Origin: Woeseiaceae bacterium
GTDB lineage: Bacteria; Pseudomonadota; Gammaproteobacteria; Steroidobacterales; Woeseiaceae
DNA length: 64,000 bases
Direction of reading: 5' to 3'
Assembly: GCA_021773055.1 (NCBI GenBank)
Contig: JAJFKV010000014.1
Location: forward strand, 47,091-111,090
Part shown: in pieces, positions 52,360 through 61,961 of the stretch
Layout of the letters: each line of letters opens with the position of its first letter
How positions within the stretch are numbered: position 1 is the stretch's first letter
Position numbers and translations under genes: made by a program
The notes under the pieces: model-generated
Told to the model about the DNA's origin: nothing
Seen by the model: the letters and a program-made list of their open reading frames with translations, nothing else
Database searches by the model: none

Positions 52360-53499
52360 ATGATGTTACGACGGCTTACCCTAACTGCACTGTTGCTGGC
52401 ATTGACCGGCACCGCGTACGCGGGCGTTTTGCCGGAGGACCGCGCGGATGTTCTGTATCACCTTTACGACGGCGGCGGCGTAGAGATTGATGGCCCGTCG
52501 ATCCTGGTGCGAAAAAAAGTGGGCAAGAATGTGTCCGTCGTTGGTAACTACTACGTTGACATGGTGAGCTCAGCATCAATTGATGTTGTCACCACGGCAA
52601 GCCCGTACACGGAAGAGCGTAAGCAATGGTCACTGGGTATGGACTACCTGCACGGCAATACCACGATGCGCGTCAACTACGTGAGTAGTGAGGAGTCCGA
52701 TTACGATGCAGAGACGTTCAGTTTTTCGGTTAGTCAGGACATGTTCGGCGATCTGACGACGCTGACCCTCGGTTACGCACTGGGCGATGATCTGGTACGA
52801 CGCTCTGATGACCCGGCGTTCGAACGCGATCTGGATAAACAGACTTACAGCATCGGTCTTACGCAGATCCTTACCAAAAAACTGATTTCGACTTTGAATT
52901 TCGAAACGATTACCGACGAAGGTTTTCTTAATAATCCGTATCGTTCAGTTCGCTACGCGGACCTCGGAAGCGCTCTGGGATACAGCTTCGAGCCGGAGCT
53001 TTATCCAAATACCCGAACCAGCAATTCACTGGGACTTCGCGCCCGTTACTTTCTCCCTTATCGTGCGGCAATCGAAGGCGAGTACCGGTTCTTCATTGAC
53101 ACCTGGGGAATCGAAGGGCACACCGCAGCGCTGACCTACATTCATCCGTGGAGAGACTTTACCTTCACTGGAAAATTCAGATACCACACGCAGACAAGCG
53201 CGGATTTTTACAGCGACCTGTTTCCGCGTTCGGAGGCCACTAACTTTCGTGGCCGCGATAAAGAACTCAGTTCACTGCAAAGCTACACCTTCAAACTGAA
53301 AGCGGCATATGAGTTCTTGAGCGATGATGGCAATGACTGGGGTTTTCTGAAGAAGGGTAAAGTCACGGCATCCGTCGACCTGCTGCATGTCGACTACGAC
53401 AACTTCTCCGATCTAACAGCGCTTGCCCCCGTTGGCACTGAGCCGCTGTACAAACTTGACGCCGATATCTTCCAGCTCTTTTTCTCCTTCTGGTACTGA
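52360..53499 (+). CDS. DUF3570 outer-membrane protein
   Basis: A 379-residue protein with signal MMLRRLTLTALLLALTGTAYAG and a beta-barrel pattern of alternating aromatic strands (SLGMDYLHGNTTMRVNYVSSEESDYDAETFSFS...). It ends in QLFFSFWY, a C-terminal barrel signal. It is the DUF3570 family, commonly adjacent to DUF4266. Function unknown. It closes the plus arm of the redox cluster. Confidence 0.88.
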   Translation: MMLRRLTLTALLLALTGTAYAGVLPEDRADVLYHLYDGGGVEIDGPSILVRKKVGKNVSVVGNYYVDMVSSASIDVVTTASPYTEERKQWSLGMDYLHGNTTMRVNYVSSEESDYDAETFSFSVSQDMFGDLTTLTLGYALGDDLVRRSDDPAFERDLDKQTYSIGLTQILTKKLISTLNFETITDEGFLNNPYRSVRYADLGSALGYSFEPELYPNTRTSNSLGLRARYFLPYRAAIEGEYRFFIDTWGIEGHTAALTYIHPWRDFTFTGKFRYHTQTSADFYSDLFPRSEATNFRGRDKELSSLQSYTFKLKAAYEFLSDDGNDWGFLKKGKVTASVDLLHVDYDNFSDLTALAPVGTEPLYKLDADIFQLFFSFWY

Positions 53500-53528
53500 G
53501 TAGGCCCGCGCCTACAGGTGATACGATA

Positions 53529-53549
53529 GGCTCCGGTCCAAACGGAGCC
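53529..53549 (+). promoter_or_regulatory. Hairpin covering the lemA ribosome-binding site
   Basis: A perfect 7-bp stem (53529-53535 with 53543-53549, seven-base loop) contains the only Shine-Dalgarno-like GGAG (53544-53547) upstream of lemA. A shorter hairpin, 53500-53505 with 53510-53515, precedes it. There is no T-run, so it is unlikely to be a terminator. Confidence 0.4.
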
Positions 53550-53557
53550 CTTCATCA

Positions 53558-54118
53558 ATGAGCATGATCGTTATCGTTGTTCTGCTACTGATCCTGGTAG
53601 CGGGTGCCGCCATTTACAATCGTCTTATTCGTGGCCGCAATCGCGTCAGTACTGCATGGAGCGATATCGACGTTCAGTTGCAGCGCCGCCATGACCTTGT
53701 GCCAAGACTGGTAACGGCCGTAGATCAATATGCCAAATACGAAAAAGCGACGCTTGAGGCCGTGACAGCGATGCGTGCCGAGGCTATGCAGACTGCGGAT
53801 ATTGCTGCGAAGGGACAGCTTGAAGAAAAACTTAAAGATGGGCTGGATCGCATTATTGCTCTCGCCGAAAGTTACCCGGATCTCAAAGCAAACCAAAACT
53901 TCCTCAATCTGCAAAATGAACTCGTCGATACCGAGAACTATCTGCAGTTCGCCCGTCGCTATTACAATGGCTCGGTGCGTGACTACAACACGATGACGGA
54001 AACCGTGCCGAGCAACATCATAGCCGGCTGGTTCAGTTTCGGGCCGAGGGACTTCTTCCAGAAATCGTCCGATGAAGCGGCGAATGTACCGTTGGTCGAC
54101 CTGGGATACATCGAATGA
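53558..54118 (+). CDS. lemA: LemA-family membrane protein
   Basis: A 186-residue protein with one N-terminal helix ([19 protein letters not shown]) and a helical-bundle domain with the LemA motifs [23 protein letters not shown] and [28 protein letters not shown]. The domain's side cannot be read from sequence. The stop overlaps the DUF2207 gene (ATGA), the usual partner. Confidence 0.92.
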   Translation: MSMIVIVVLLLILVAGAAIYNRLIRGRNRVSTAWSDIDVQLQRRHDLVPRLVTAVDQYAKYEKATLEAVTAMRAEAMQTADIAAKGQLEEKLKDGLDRIIALAESYPDLKANQNFLNLQNELVDTENYLQFARRYYNGSVRDYNTMTETVPSNIIAGWFSFGPRDFFQKSSDEAANVPLVDLGYIE

Positions 54119-55815
54119 GCAAGGCACTCGCGGTTCTACTGCTCCTGTTTTCGACCAATGCGTTTTGTGACGAGCGGATATTGAGTTTTCATAGCGATGT
54201 CCGGGTATTCACCGACGGTATGATTGAGGTGACCGAGACCATCAGGGTGCGCGCTGAGGGTAATCAGATTCGTCGTGGCATCTATCGGGATTTTCCGGTG
54301 GAGTATGAAGACAGGCTGGGGAACAGTTACGAGATCTCCATTGAACCACTCGTGGTGATGCGCAATGGCTCGGCTGAGCAGTTTCACACGACGCGGAACA
54401 GTCGTGACATCCGAACCTATTTTGGTCAAAGCGATCGGTTTATCGAGCGCGGCGAGCATACCTACACCTACCGGTATCGGGCCGACCGAATGCTCGGTTT
54501 TTTCAGGGAACATGATGAGCTCTACTGGAACGTCACGGGCAATCGCTGGGCTTTTCCGATCGATAAAGCGAGCGCGACAATTCAGCTGGAGTTCGATGCG
54601 CCCAGAAACTCGATCCTGGTCGAAGCATATACGGGGCGACTGGGTTCAAAAGCGCAGGAATACAGCCGCCATATGGATGAAGCCGGGGCGGTCCACTTCA
54701 GTGCTGACAAGCCCTTGCCAACTGGCCACGGCATTACCATAGTTGTTGGCTGGCAGAAGGGACTTGTGCAAGAGCCATCGCAGCTTCAGCGCGTCGGTTG
54801 GCTGCTCAGCGACAACCGTAATCTGCTGGTCGCTATCAGCGGTTTCCTGTTACTGCTGGCCTATTACATCCCCACCTGGCAGCGATATGGCAAGGATCCG
54901 GATGCCGGTGTCATCGTTACCCGGTACAAACCGCCAGACGGATTTTCTCCAGCGTCATTGCGCTACATTCGCCAGATGTATTACGACGACAAGGTATTGA
55001 CGGCGGCGATCGTGAACCTCGCGGTTAAGTCTTACCTTGAAATCAAGAAAAAGGGCGACACGTATTCCATCAAGAAGAAGGGGTCAGACCTCTCTCGTGA
55101 GGCGCTGGCGACCGGCGAGCATGAGTTGTACGCCGCCTTGTTCAAAGATGACGATGTGGTGACGCTGAAGCAATTCAATCATGAGTTGCTCGGCAACGCC
55201 CGGAGCGAACATGGGAAATCGCTTCAGGCCGACTACAAACATAAGTATTTTCGTACCAATGGGCTATTGAATATTCCCGCGATCGCTATCGTTCTGGTGT
55301 CCACTGGTATCGCACTGAATGTAGGAAACGGACCGACATTCCTGATTATTGCTGCCGTTATTCTGATGTTTCTGACGATGGTGTTTTTTGCCATCATCAT
55401 GAAGCGACCGACGATACGTGGTCAAAAATTGCTCGATGAAATGATCGGCTTCAAGGATTATCTCGAAATCGCGGAAGAAGAGGAACTCAATCTGCGCAAC
55501 CCACCGGAAAAAACACCGGCATTGTTCGAGGCCTATCTTCCTTTTGCGCTGGCGATGGGTGTTGATCAGCAATGGTCTGAACGATTTGCAAGTGTGCTTG
55601 CATCCATTCGGGAACCGGATGGCAGCTCCTACAGTCCAACGTGGTACGACGGCAATTGGAACTCGTCAAAGTTGTCCAGGACGACGAGTGGCTTGTCGAG
55701 CAGCCTGAACTCCGCAGTTAGCTCTTCGGTGGTTGCGCCGGGTTCATCGTCCGGAGGTGGTGGCGGCGGTTCTTCCGGAGGCGGTGGTGGTGGCGGCGGG
55801 GGCGGTGGCTGGTAA
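54115..55815 (+). CDS. DUF2207 membrane protein with polyglycine tail
   Basis: A 566-residue protein. The signal is [17 protein letters not shown]. An extracytoplasmic beta-domain of ~210 residues follows ([24 protein letters not shown]), then a transmembrane helix, a cytosolic region, and two more helices near residues 385-430. The C-terminal tail is almost pure Ser/Gly. It is the DUF2207 family, standard partner of LemA. Function unknown; the pair is suspected of a role in envelope stress. Confidence 0.9.
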   Translation: MSKALAVLLLLFSTNAFCDERILSFHSDVRVFTDGMIEVTETIRVRAEGNQIRRGIYRDFPVEYEDRLGNSYEISIEPLVVMRNGSAEQFHTTRNSRDIRTYFGQSDRFIERGEHTYTYRYRADRMLGFFREHDELYWNVTGNRWAFPIDKASATIQLEFDAPRNSILVEAYTGRLGSKAQEYSRHMDEAGAVHFSADKPLPTGHGITIVVGWQKGLVQEPSQLQRVGWLLSDNRNLLVAISGFLLLLAYYIPTWQRYGKDPDAGVIVTRYKPPDGFSPASLRYIRQMYYDDKVLTAAIVNLAVKSYLEIKKKGDTYSIKKKGSDLSREALATGEHELYAALFKDDDVVTLKQFNHELLGNARSEHGKSLQADYKHKYFRTNGLLNIPAIAIVLVSTGIALNVGNGPTFLIIAAVILMFLTMVFFAIIMKRPTIRGQKLLDEMIGFKDYLEIAEEEELNLRNPPEKTPALFEAYLPFALAMGVDQQWSERFASVLASIREPDGSSYSPTWYDGNWNSSKLSRTTSGLSSSLNSAVSSSVVAPGSSSGGGGGGSSGGGGGGGGGGGW

Positions 55816-55849
55816 TGAAAATACTTATGAAATGGATAAATAAAGACGT

Positions 55850-56494
55850 ATGAACCAACCAATTTACAGTCGTCGACCGACTGGCCGCAGCGCTATTCCG
55901 GATGTTATTTTCATCCTGTTGATTGCCAACGGTCTCATGTTCGCGCTGCAGCAATTCGCGCCTGATCTGACCGGCCGGCTATTCGCATTGCAACCATTGA
56001 TAAGCCCACCCGGCTACCAGTTCCCTTCATTCCTGCCGTGGCAGTTAGTCACTTACGGGTTCATGCACGACACCCGCTCTCTGATGCACATCCTCTTCAA
56101 TATGTTGATGTTGTGGATGTTTGGTCGCGATATCGAACGATTGATGGGGCCACGCCGCTTTATTTTCTATTACATGACCTGCGTCGTCGGTGCGGGACTA
56201 GTGCAACTGCTGGTTGGCGTAATTCAGGGTTGGGGTGTGCCGACGGTCGGCGCATCCGGTGGTGTATTCGGCATATTTCTGGCCTACGGCATGGCCTTTC
56301 CGGATCGCCGGGTGATGCTGATGTTTCCGCCAATCCCGATGAAGGCCAAATACTTTGTGATCATGCTGGGTCTATTCGAGCTTTCCATCGGCATTAGCGG
56401 CACCAACAATGGCATCGCCAATTTTGCCCACCTCGGTGGCATGCTTTTTGGCTACGCACTAATCAAGTATTGGGCCGGGAGACGCCAGCGCTAA
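55850..56494 (+). CDS. Rhomboid-family intramembrane serine protease
   Basis: A 214-residue protein with six membrane segments, lacking an N-terminal domain. The catalytic serine lies in GASGGVFGIFLAYG and the histidine in FAHLGGMLFGYALIKY; HILFNMLMLWMFGRDIE is the family's N-terminal loop. It is smaller than the rhomboid at 28.1 kb and belongs to the lemA-DUF2207 unit. A terminator follows. Confidence 0.92.
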   Translation: MNQPIYSRRPTGRSAIPDVIFILLIANGLMFALQQFAPDLTGRLFALQPLISPPGYQFPSFLPWQLVTYGFMHDTRSLMHILFNMLMLWMFGRDIERLMGPRRFIFYYMTCVVGAGLVQLLVGVIQGWGVPTVGASGGVFGIFLAYGMAFPDRRVMLMFPPIPMKAKYFVIMLGLFELSIGISGTNNGIANFAHLGGMLFGYALIKYWAGRRQR

Positions 56495-56504
56495 TGGAGG
56501 CGCT

Positions 56505-56534
56505 GGTTGCGCTCCGAAGGTACGCAACCTTTTT
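56505..56534 (+). terminator. Intrinsic terminator after the rhomboid gene
   Basis: A 7-bp stem (56505-56511 with 56523-56529, eleven-base loop) is followed by five T residues, then CA and five more T residues. It closes the lemA-DUF2207-rhomboid unit and separates it from tldD. Confidence 0.75.
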
Positions 56535-56576
56535 CATTTTTGTTGCATCTAACAAAGGTCAACTCAGGGGATAAAT

Positions 56577-58118
56577 ATGACCATCAAACGCAGAGATTTT
56601 CTCGGTTCCGTAGCTGCAGGCAGCGCAATTATTACGATGCCGGGATTCCTGACAGGATGCGGCGTCCAAACGGCCACGGCGATAGCCTCCGCCACGCCGG
56701 ACAATCCATTCATGGAGTGGTTTGGTGTCGATCAGGCAGTGGTCGCGCGGGTGATGTCGGAGCTGACATCCCGGGGCGCGGATGCTGCTGACCTGTATTT
56801 TCAGCACAGCAGGAACAACTCCCTGACCCTTGAGGATGGCATTGTCAGTAGCGCTAATTCCGGCATACAACAAGGCGTTGGGCTGCGCGTGGTCATCGGC
56901 GAGCAAACCGGTTACGCGTTTACTGAGGACCTGACTCTGCAATCGATGCTCGCCGCCGCGCGAACGGCCTCGTCAATAGCGTCGGGTAGTCAGATGGTTG
57001 CGCCACAATCATTCAATCCATTGGCAATGGGCGATCTGTATTCCACGACCGTGCCCTGGGCCGACGTTGGAGTTGACCAAAAACTGCCGGTGATGAAGTT
57101 CATCGAGCAGCAGACGAAGTCGAAAGATCCCGCAATCGAGAAAGTTGCCGTGTACTGGAGTGACGGTGACGAGCGCGTCATGATCGCAACGCTGGACGGC
57201 AAGCTGGTTACTGACCATCGCCCGATGGCGCGGGTGACAGTGGTAGTCACCGCGAAGAAGGGCGACGAAACCCAGACAGGCTATTCGAACATTGCCGCGC
57301 GAGAAGAATTTTCCTGGTTCTCGGAAGCTAGGCTGTCGAAAATGGTTGATGAGGCGGTGGACAGGACCTTGATTCAGTTCGAGGCTATTCGTCCGCCTGC
57401 GGGCGAAATGCCCGTCATTCTGGCGTCCGGTGCGAGTGGCATATTGCTGCATGAAGCGATTGGTCATGGCATGGAGGCGGACTTCAATCGCAAGGGAACC
57501 AGTATTTATTCCGACATGATGGGCAAGAAAGTGGCCGAGCCGTTCGTAACCGTTGTCGACCAGGCCGATATTCCGCGTGAGCGGGGCGCACTCAATTACG
57601 ACGACGAGGGCAATAAGGCCGGTCGCACCGTGATGGTTGAGAACGGAATATTGAAATCCTACCTGCACGACCAAATCAGTGCGAAGCAATATGACATCAA
57701 GCCGACAGGTTCTGGCCGACGCGAGTCTTATCAGTACGCGCCGATGCCGCGTATGAGCTGCACATTCATGGAGGATGGCCCGCACACGAAAGAAGAAATT
57801 GTTGCCGCTGTTGATAACGGCATCATTTGTGAAACTTACACCAATGGTCAGGTGCAAATCGGTGCAGGTGATTACACCTTCTACGTCAAGAACGGCTGGC
57901 TGGTTGAGGGCGGTAAGATCACTGCACCCATTAAAGACGTCAATATCATCGGCAACGGACCAGAGTCGTTGAAGCGAATTACGATGGTCGCGAACGACGC
58001 CCGACTCGATACCGGCGGATGGACATGCGGTAAGAACGGGCAGAGCGTACCGGTATCACAAGGTATCCCGACGGTTCTTGTCTCCAAGATGACGGTGGGA
58101 GGCGAAAATGTCAGTTGA
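56577..58118 (+). CDS. tldD: TldD-like metallopeptidase with Tat/lipoprotein signal
   Basis: A 513-residue U62-family peptidase. The active-site motif HEAIGHGMEAD (His292-Glu293...His297) and the surrounding FEAIRPPAGEMPVILASGASGILL are intact. Unlike classical TldD it begins with a twin-arginine motif (KRRDFLGS, Arg5-Arg6) and a lipobox (LTGC, Cys28), so export is predicted. TldD forms a protease with TldE that cuts unfolded or modified peptides. tldE overlaps by 11 bases. Confidence 0.85.
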   Translation: MTIKRRDFLGSVAAGSAIITMPGFLTGCGVQTATAIASATPDNPFMEWFGVDQAVVARVMSELTSRGADAADLYFQHSRNNSLTLEDGIVSSANSGIQQGVGLRVVIGEQTGYAFTEDLTLQSMLAAARTASSIASGSQMVAPQSFNPLAMGDLYSTTVPWADVGVDQKLPVMKFIEQQTKSKDPAIEKVAVYWSDGDERVMIATLDGKLVTDHRPMARVTVVVTAKKGDETQTGYSNIAAREEFSWFSEARLSKMVDEAVDRTLIQFEAIRPPAGEMPVILASGASGILLHEAIGHGMEADFNRKGTSIYSDMMGKKVAEPFVTVVDQADIPRERGALNYDDEGNKAGRTVMVENGILKSYLHDQISAKQYDIKPTGSGRRESYQYAPMPRMSCTFMEDGPHTKEEIVAAVDNGIICETYTNGQVQIGAGDYTFYVKNGWLVEGGKITAPIKDVNIIGNGPESLKRITMVANDARLDTGGWTCGKNGQSVPVSQGIPTVLVSKMTVGGENVS

Positions 58119-59424
58119 TCTAACGAATCAGGCACAACAGGCCGTTGATCTGGCCAAAGCGGCAGGCGCAGATGAGGTTGCGGCGAGGATCGACCAGAGT
58201 CGTGACGTTAGCTTTGAGTATCGAGACGGCGCGCTTGAAAAAGTGAAAGACACCACATCACAAGGGCTCGGCATACAGGTCTATGCCGCTGGCCGTTACT
58301 CCACTCATCAAACGACGGATTTGAACGCCGAGAGGCTCAAGAGTTTCGTTTCTGAAGCCGTGGCCATCACCAAAGCACTGGAGCCGGACGAGTTCCGCAA
58401 AATAACACCGGAAGAGCTCTTTCAGAACAGACCCGACGTCGATCTTGATCTTGTCGATCCGGCGGTAGCACAGATCACTCGCGACCAACGACTGGCGTGG
58501 TGTGAAGCGATCGACACTGTCGCGACAGCCCACGAGAAGGTGATTTCAGCGACTGCCGGTGTTTACGATGGCAGCAGCTTGTCGGCCTCCGTCAGCAGTA
58601 ACGGGTTTTCTGGTACTCAGCGTTCCACGTATTGCTGGTACGGCTCGGAAATAACGCTACGAGATCAGGGTGATAAGCGGGCGGAAGACAGCTTCTACGT
58701 GGGCGGGCAACACGTTGCCAGTCTGCCTGAGGCATCAACCGTCGCGAGTACAGCGCTATCGCGTGTTCTGGCGCGTTTGAACGCCGAGAAAGGTCCGACC
58801 ACAAAGGCGGCCATGGTTGTCGACTCAAGAATTGCGGGATCGCTGATAGGCCGATTGCTGCGGCCAGCGACGGCGCGGCGTGTACAGCAAGGACAGTCTT
58901 ACTGGACGGACTTAGTCGGTGAAAAAGCGTTTAGCGACAAGCTGACCATTATCGACGATCCACTAATCAAGCGTGGGTTTTCATCACGCCACTACGACAA
59001 CGAAGGGATCTCATCGAAACTACTGCCGATCGTCGAAGAGGGTGTCGTCAAAAACCTGTACGTCGATACTTACTACGGTCGAAAAGCTGGCTTATCTCCC
59101 ACTACAGGATCAGCCTCAAACAGACGCGTTGGCGTAGGTGAGCAATCTTTGGCGGAATTGCTGGCTACAGTTGGGAACGGCGTGTATGTAACGTCGTGGC
59201 TGGGCGGCAATGCGGACAATACAACCGGTGACTTCTCGCTCGGCCTTCGTGGCCACATAATCGAGAACGGTCAGATAGGTCGTGCGGTTGGCGAGATGAA
59301 CGTAACCGGCAATTTACGCGATCTCTTTAGCCGTCTGGAAATGGTTGGCAACGATGTGTATCCGTACTCGTCAACCTTGTCGCCGTCGCTGGTTTTTGCC
59401 GACGTCGATTTTTCCGGCGCCTGA
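58108..59424 (+). CDS. pmbA: TldE (PmbA)-like subunit
   Basis: A 438-residue member of the U62 TldE/PmbA branch. It lacks the HExxxH zinc motif, as usual for the non-catalytic subunit. VSFEYRDGALEKVKDTTSQGLGIQVYAAG, GRLLRPATARRVQQGQSYW and LKNLYVDTYYGRKAG-like stretches match. No signal peptide is present, which contrasts with the Tat signal of its partner. It overlaps tldD by 11 bases and is convergent with the SDR gene. Confidence 0.88.
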   Translation: MSVDLTNQAQQAVDLAKAAGADEVAARIDQSRDVSFEYRDGALEKVKDTTSQGLGIQVYAAGRYSTHQTTDLNAERLKSFVSEAVAITKALEPDEFRKITPEELFQNRPDVDLDLVDPAVAQITRDQRLAWCEAIDTVATAHEKVISATAGVYDGSSLSASVSSNGFSGTQRSTYCWYGSEITLRDQGDKRAEDSFYVGGQHVASLPEASTVASTALSRVLARLNAEKGPTTKAAMVVDSRIAGSLIGRLLRPATARRVQQGQSYWTDLVGEKAFSDKLTIIDDPLIKRGFSSRHYDNEGISSKLLPIVEEGVVKNLYVDTYYGRKAGLSPTTGSASNRRVGVGEQSLAELLATVGNGVYVTSWLGGNADNTTGDFSLGLRGHIIENGQIGRAVGEMNVTGNLRDLFSRLEMVGNDVYPYSSTLSPSLVFADVDFSGA

Positions 59425-59433
59425 TTTGATGCT

Positions 59434-60168
59434 TTAGGCTGATGCGCCGCCGTCGATCGGGATGGCGGTGCCGGTGATATGTGTCGCTGCATCGCTTGCC
59501 AGAAACAAGACCAGCGCGGCGACTTCCTCCGGCGTCCCTATTCGACCATTTGGATTGCTCTCGGCCGCTTGTGCCAGGAAATCGTCGAGTTCGATGTCCT
59601 TGTCTTCCGCTTCATTCGATAGCATGGGCGTATCGACGTCGCCCGGGCACACTGCATTGACGCGTACCCCATCGCGCGCGTGGTCGATCGCCATAGCTCT
59701 GGTCAATTGAATAATAGCTCCCTTACTCGCGCAATATGCGGCTGCTCTTTCGCCGCCCTTTATGCCCCAGCCAGACGCGATATTGACAATGCTGCCGGTG
59801 GACTGCAGTAAATGTGGCAACGCCGCCCGGCTCAAATAAAATGGAGCATCCAGATTAATCGCCATGGTGTAGCGCCAGTCTTCATCGCTGGTATCCGCAA
59901 CAGAGGCGCGGACGATGACGCCGGCGCAGTTGACCAGGCAATCAAGGTGACCGAATTCATCGATCGTATCGGCAATCAGTTCGTCACAATCTTCGGATTC
60001 CGTTAGCTCTCCCGACCAAATGGCGATTTTGTCGGAAACATCGGCAACCTCTTCGAGCCGACCTTCATCGCGCCCTGCCGCCATCACTTCCCAGCCGGCT
60101 TCTGCGAACGCAATTGCAGTCGCAGCGCCTATACCTGAACTGGCGCCAGTAACGAGAGCAACACTCAT
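59434..60168 (-). CDS. Short-chain dehydrogenase/reductase
   Basis: A 244-residue classical SDR. The nucleotide-binding motif is TGASSGIG; NCAG, the catalytic Ser in ASGWGIKGG and YCASKGA (Tyr-x3-Lys) are present, as is the PGDVDTP loop. It oxidises or reduces an alcohol/ketone with NAD(P). The ATG at 60168 is supported by GGGGAAG; the longer reading adds only six residues. It diverges from rsgA. Confidence 0.9.
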   Translation of the reverse strand: MSVALVTGASSGIGAATAIAFAEAGWEVMAAGRDEGRLEEVADVSDKIAIWSGELTESEDCDELIADTIDEFGHLDCLVNCAGVIVRASVADTSDEDWRYTMAINLDAPFYLSRAALPHLLQSTGSIVNIASGWGIKGGERAAAYCASKGAIIQLTRAMAIDHARDGVRVNAVCPGDVDTPMLSNEAEDKDIELDDFLAQAAESNPNGRIGTPEEVAALVLFLASDAATHITGTAIPIDGGASA

Positions 60169-60210
60169 GTTCTTCCCCAAAGACACGTAACGTGATATCC
60201 AGTGTATCCC

Positions 60211-61254
60211 ATGAGCACTTTGGATTCGTTAACTACGTTGGGTTGGCGACAGCACTTCCAGTCGCAGGTCGACCCGGATAACACGGGCACGCCGGCGCGG
60301 GTCATGAGCGTGCATCGCGGGCGCGTTGAAATAGCCAATGAACTCGGTCAAAAATCGATCGAGTTGCACGGACACAGCATGACAATGGGATTGACCGTCG
60401 GAGATTGGGTATTAGTGGATACGGAGCAATCCCAAATCACGACACGGCTACAACCGTTTGGGCTGTTTCAACGCAGAGCAGCAGGTACAGCCGGGGATAT
60501 TCAGGCTATCGCCGCTAACGTAGACACTCTATTTATCGTAACGTCGGCGAACCGCGACTTCAATGTTGCGCGCCTTGAACGCTATCTCGCGATCGCGTAC
60601 GACGCGGGGGCCTACCCGGTCATCGTCGTTACAAAAGCAGATCTCGCGGATTCGCAACAAGAGTTTGCTGCGGCAGCTGGCAAGTTGTCGCCCGGCATAC
60701 TGGTTGAAATGCTGGATGCGCGAGACACGGATCAGGTTGCCGTTCTGAGGGCCTGGTGCGGGGAGGGCCAAACTGTCGCACTACTCGGCTCATCGGGCGT
60801 CGGTAAATCGACAATAATCAATACCTTATCAGGGTCTGAGCAAGACACTTCGGCGGCGCGCGAGGACGATCAGCGGGGCCGCCACACAACAACCAGTCGA
60901 TCCATGCACTTGCTACCGGATGGTGGCTGGTTAATTGACACACCCGGCATGCGCGAGCTGCAACTGGTCGATGTTGGTGATGCGTTGGATGATGTATTCA
61001 GCGACATCGCAGCACTGGCCGGACAGTGTCGCTTTACCGACTGTGGCCACGAGTCGGAGCCCGGCTGTGCCGTACAGTCGGCAATCGTCGATGACACACT
61101 GGATCCTGAGCGTCTGCGGCGCTACAGAAAACTGCAATCGGAAGACCGTCGCAATACGGAATCTATCGCCGAGCGCAGGTCACGTGACAAGGGCTTTGGG
61201 AAGCTGATCAAATCGGTGCTGTCGGAAAAGCGAAAGCACAAGGGCGGTAAATAG
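60211..61254 (+). CDS. rsgA: Ribosome small-subunit-dependent GTPase RsgA
   Basis: A 347-residue circularly permuted GTPase aiding late 30S assembly. An N-terminal OB domain is followed by G4 (VVTKADL), G1 (GSSGVGKST), G3 (DTPGMREL) and a C-terminal zinc knuckle (CRFTDCGHESEPGC). The ATG at 60211 is chosen over the GTG at 60202. It is followed after two bases by pxpA. Confidence 0.95.
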   Translation: MSTLDSLTTLGWRQHFQSQVDPDNTGTPARVMSVHRGRVEIANELGQKSIELHGHSMTMGLTVGDWVLVDTEQSQITTRLQPFGLFQRRAAGTAGDIQAIAANVDTLFIVTSANRDFNVARLERYLAIAYDAGAYPVIVVTKADLADSQQEFAAAAGKLSPGILVEMLDARDTDQVAVLRAWCGEGQTVALLGSSGVGKSTIINTLSGSEQDTSAAREDDQRGRHTTTSRSMHLLPDGGWLIDTPGMRELQLVDVGDALDDVFSDIAALAGQCRFTDCGHESEPGCAVQSAIVDDTLDPERLRRYRKLQSEDRRNTESIAERRSRDKGFGKLIKSVLSEKRKHKGGK

Positions 61255-61256
61255 CG

Positions 61257-61961
61257 ATGGCCACTGTCGACTTGAATGCAGACCTGGGTGAGGGCGATTC
61301 TTGCGACGCTGAATTGTTGGCGATCGTCAGCAGTTGCAACATCGCGTGCGGCGGCCATGCTGGCGACGTTGACAGTATGCAGGCTACTGTCGCACTGGCT
61401 ATCTCAAACAATGTCGCGATCGGCGCGCATCCCTCCTATCCGGATCGCGATGGCTTCGGGCGCCGCAGCGTCTATTCATCGGGTGACGAATTACGGGATT
61501 CGATAATTGCGCAGATAAGTGCACTGAATTCCGTTGCTCAGGACCACGGAGCGCTACTCGTGCATGTGAAACCTCACGGCGCACTGTACAACGATGCCGT
61601 GAATGACCGTGAACTATCCCAACTGATCGCCAATTGCATCTCTGCCGCGGCGCCGGGCGTGGCATTTGTTGGGCTGCCCGGCAGTGAAATGCAGAATGCG
61701 GCAACCGGACACCCGATAAGATTTATCGCCGAAGGGTTTATCGACCGGGCTTATCAAGATGACGGTCAGCTAGTACCGCGATCGGAGCCCGACGCTGTAC
61801 ACAAAAGTCTGGACATGATTTTGCCACAGGCGTTTTCGCTTGTAGGAAAGGTAGATACCTTGTGTATTCATAGCGATACACCCGGTGCGGCTGATGTCGC
61901 TGCCGCTGTTCGCGAGGATCTTGAAAAACAAGGAGTCGAGGTTCGTGCAATCCGCTGGTGA
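61257..61961 (+). CDS. pxpA: 5-oxoprolinase subunit PxpA
   Basis: A 234-residue LamB/YcsF-family protein. It has the full family start VDLNADLGEG, SCNIACGGHAGD, GAHPSYPDRDGFGRR and LVHVKPHGALYN. With PxpB and PxpC it hydrolyses 5-oxoproline to glutamate with ATP. It is in an operon pxpABC with overlaps, directly behind rsgA. Confidence 0.95.
   Translation: MATVDLNADLGEGDSCDAELLAIVSSCNIACGGHAGDVDSMQATVALAISNNVAIGAHPSYPDRDGFGRRSVYSSGDELRDSIIAQISALNSVAQDHGALLVHVKPHGALYNDAVNDRELSQLIANCISAAAPGVAFVGLPGSEMQNAATGHPIRFIAEGFIDRAYQDDGQLVPRSEPDAVHKSLDMILPQAFSLVGKVDTLCIHSDTPGAADVAAAVREDLEKQGVEVRAIRW

Noticed and set aside
54115..55815. Long minus-strand open frames opposite the polyglycine tail and other GC-rich genes
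   Set aside because: They are shadows of the coding strand, with proline-rich translations opposite glycine codons.
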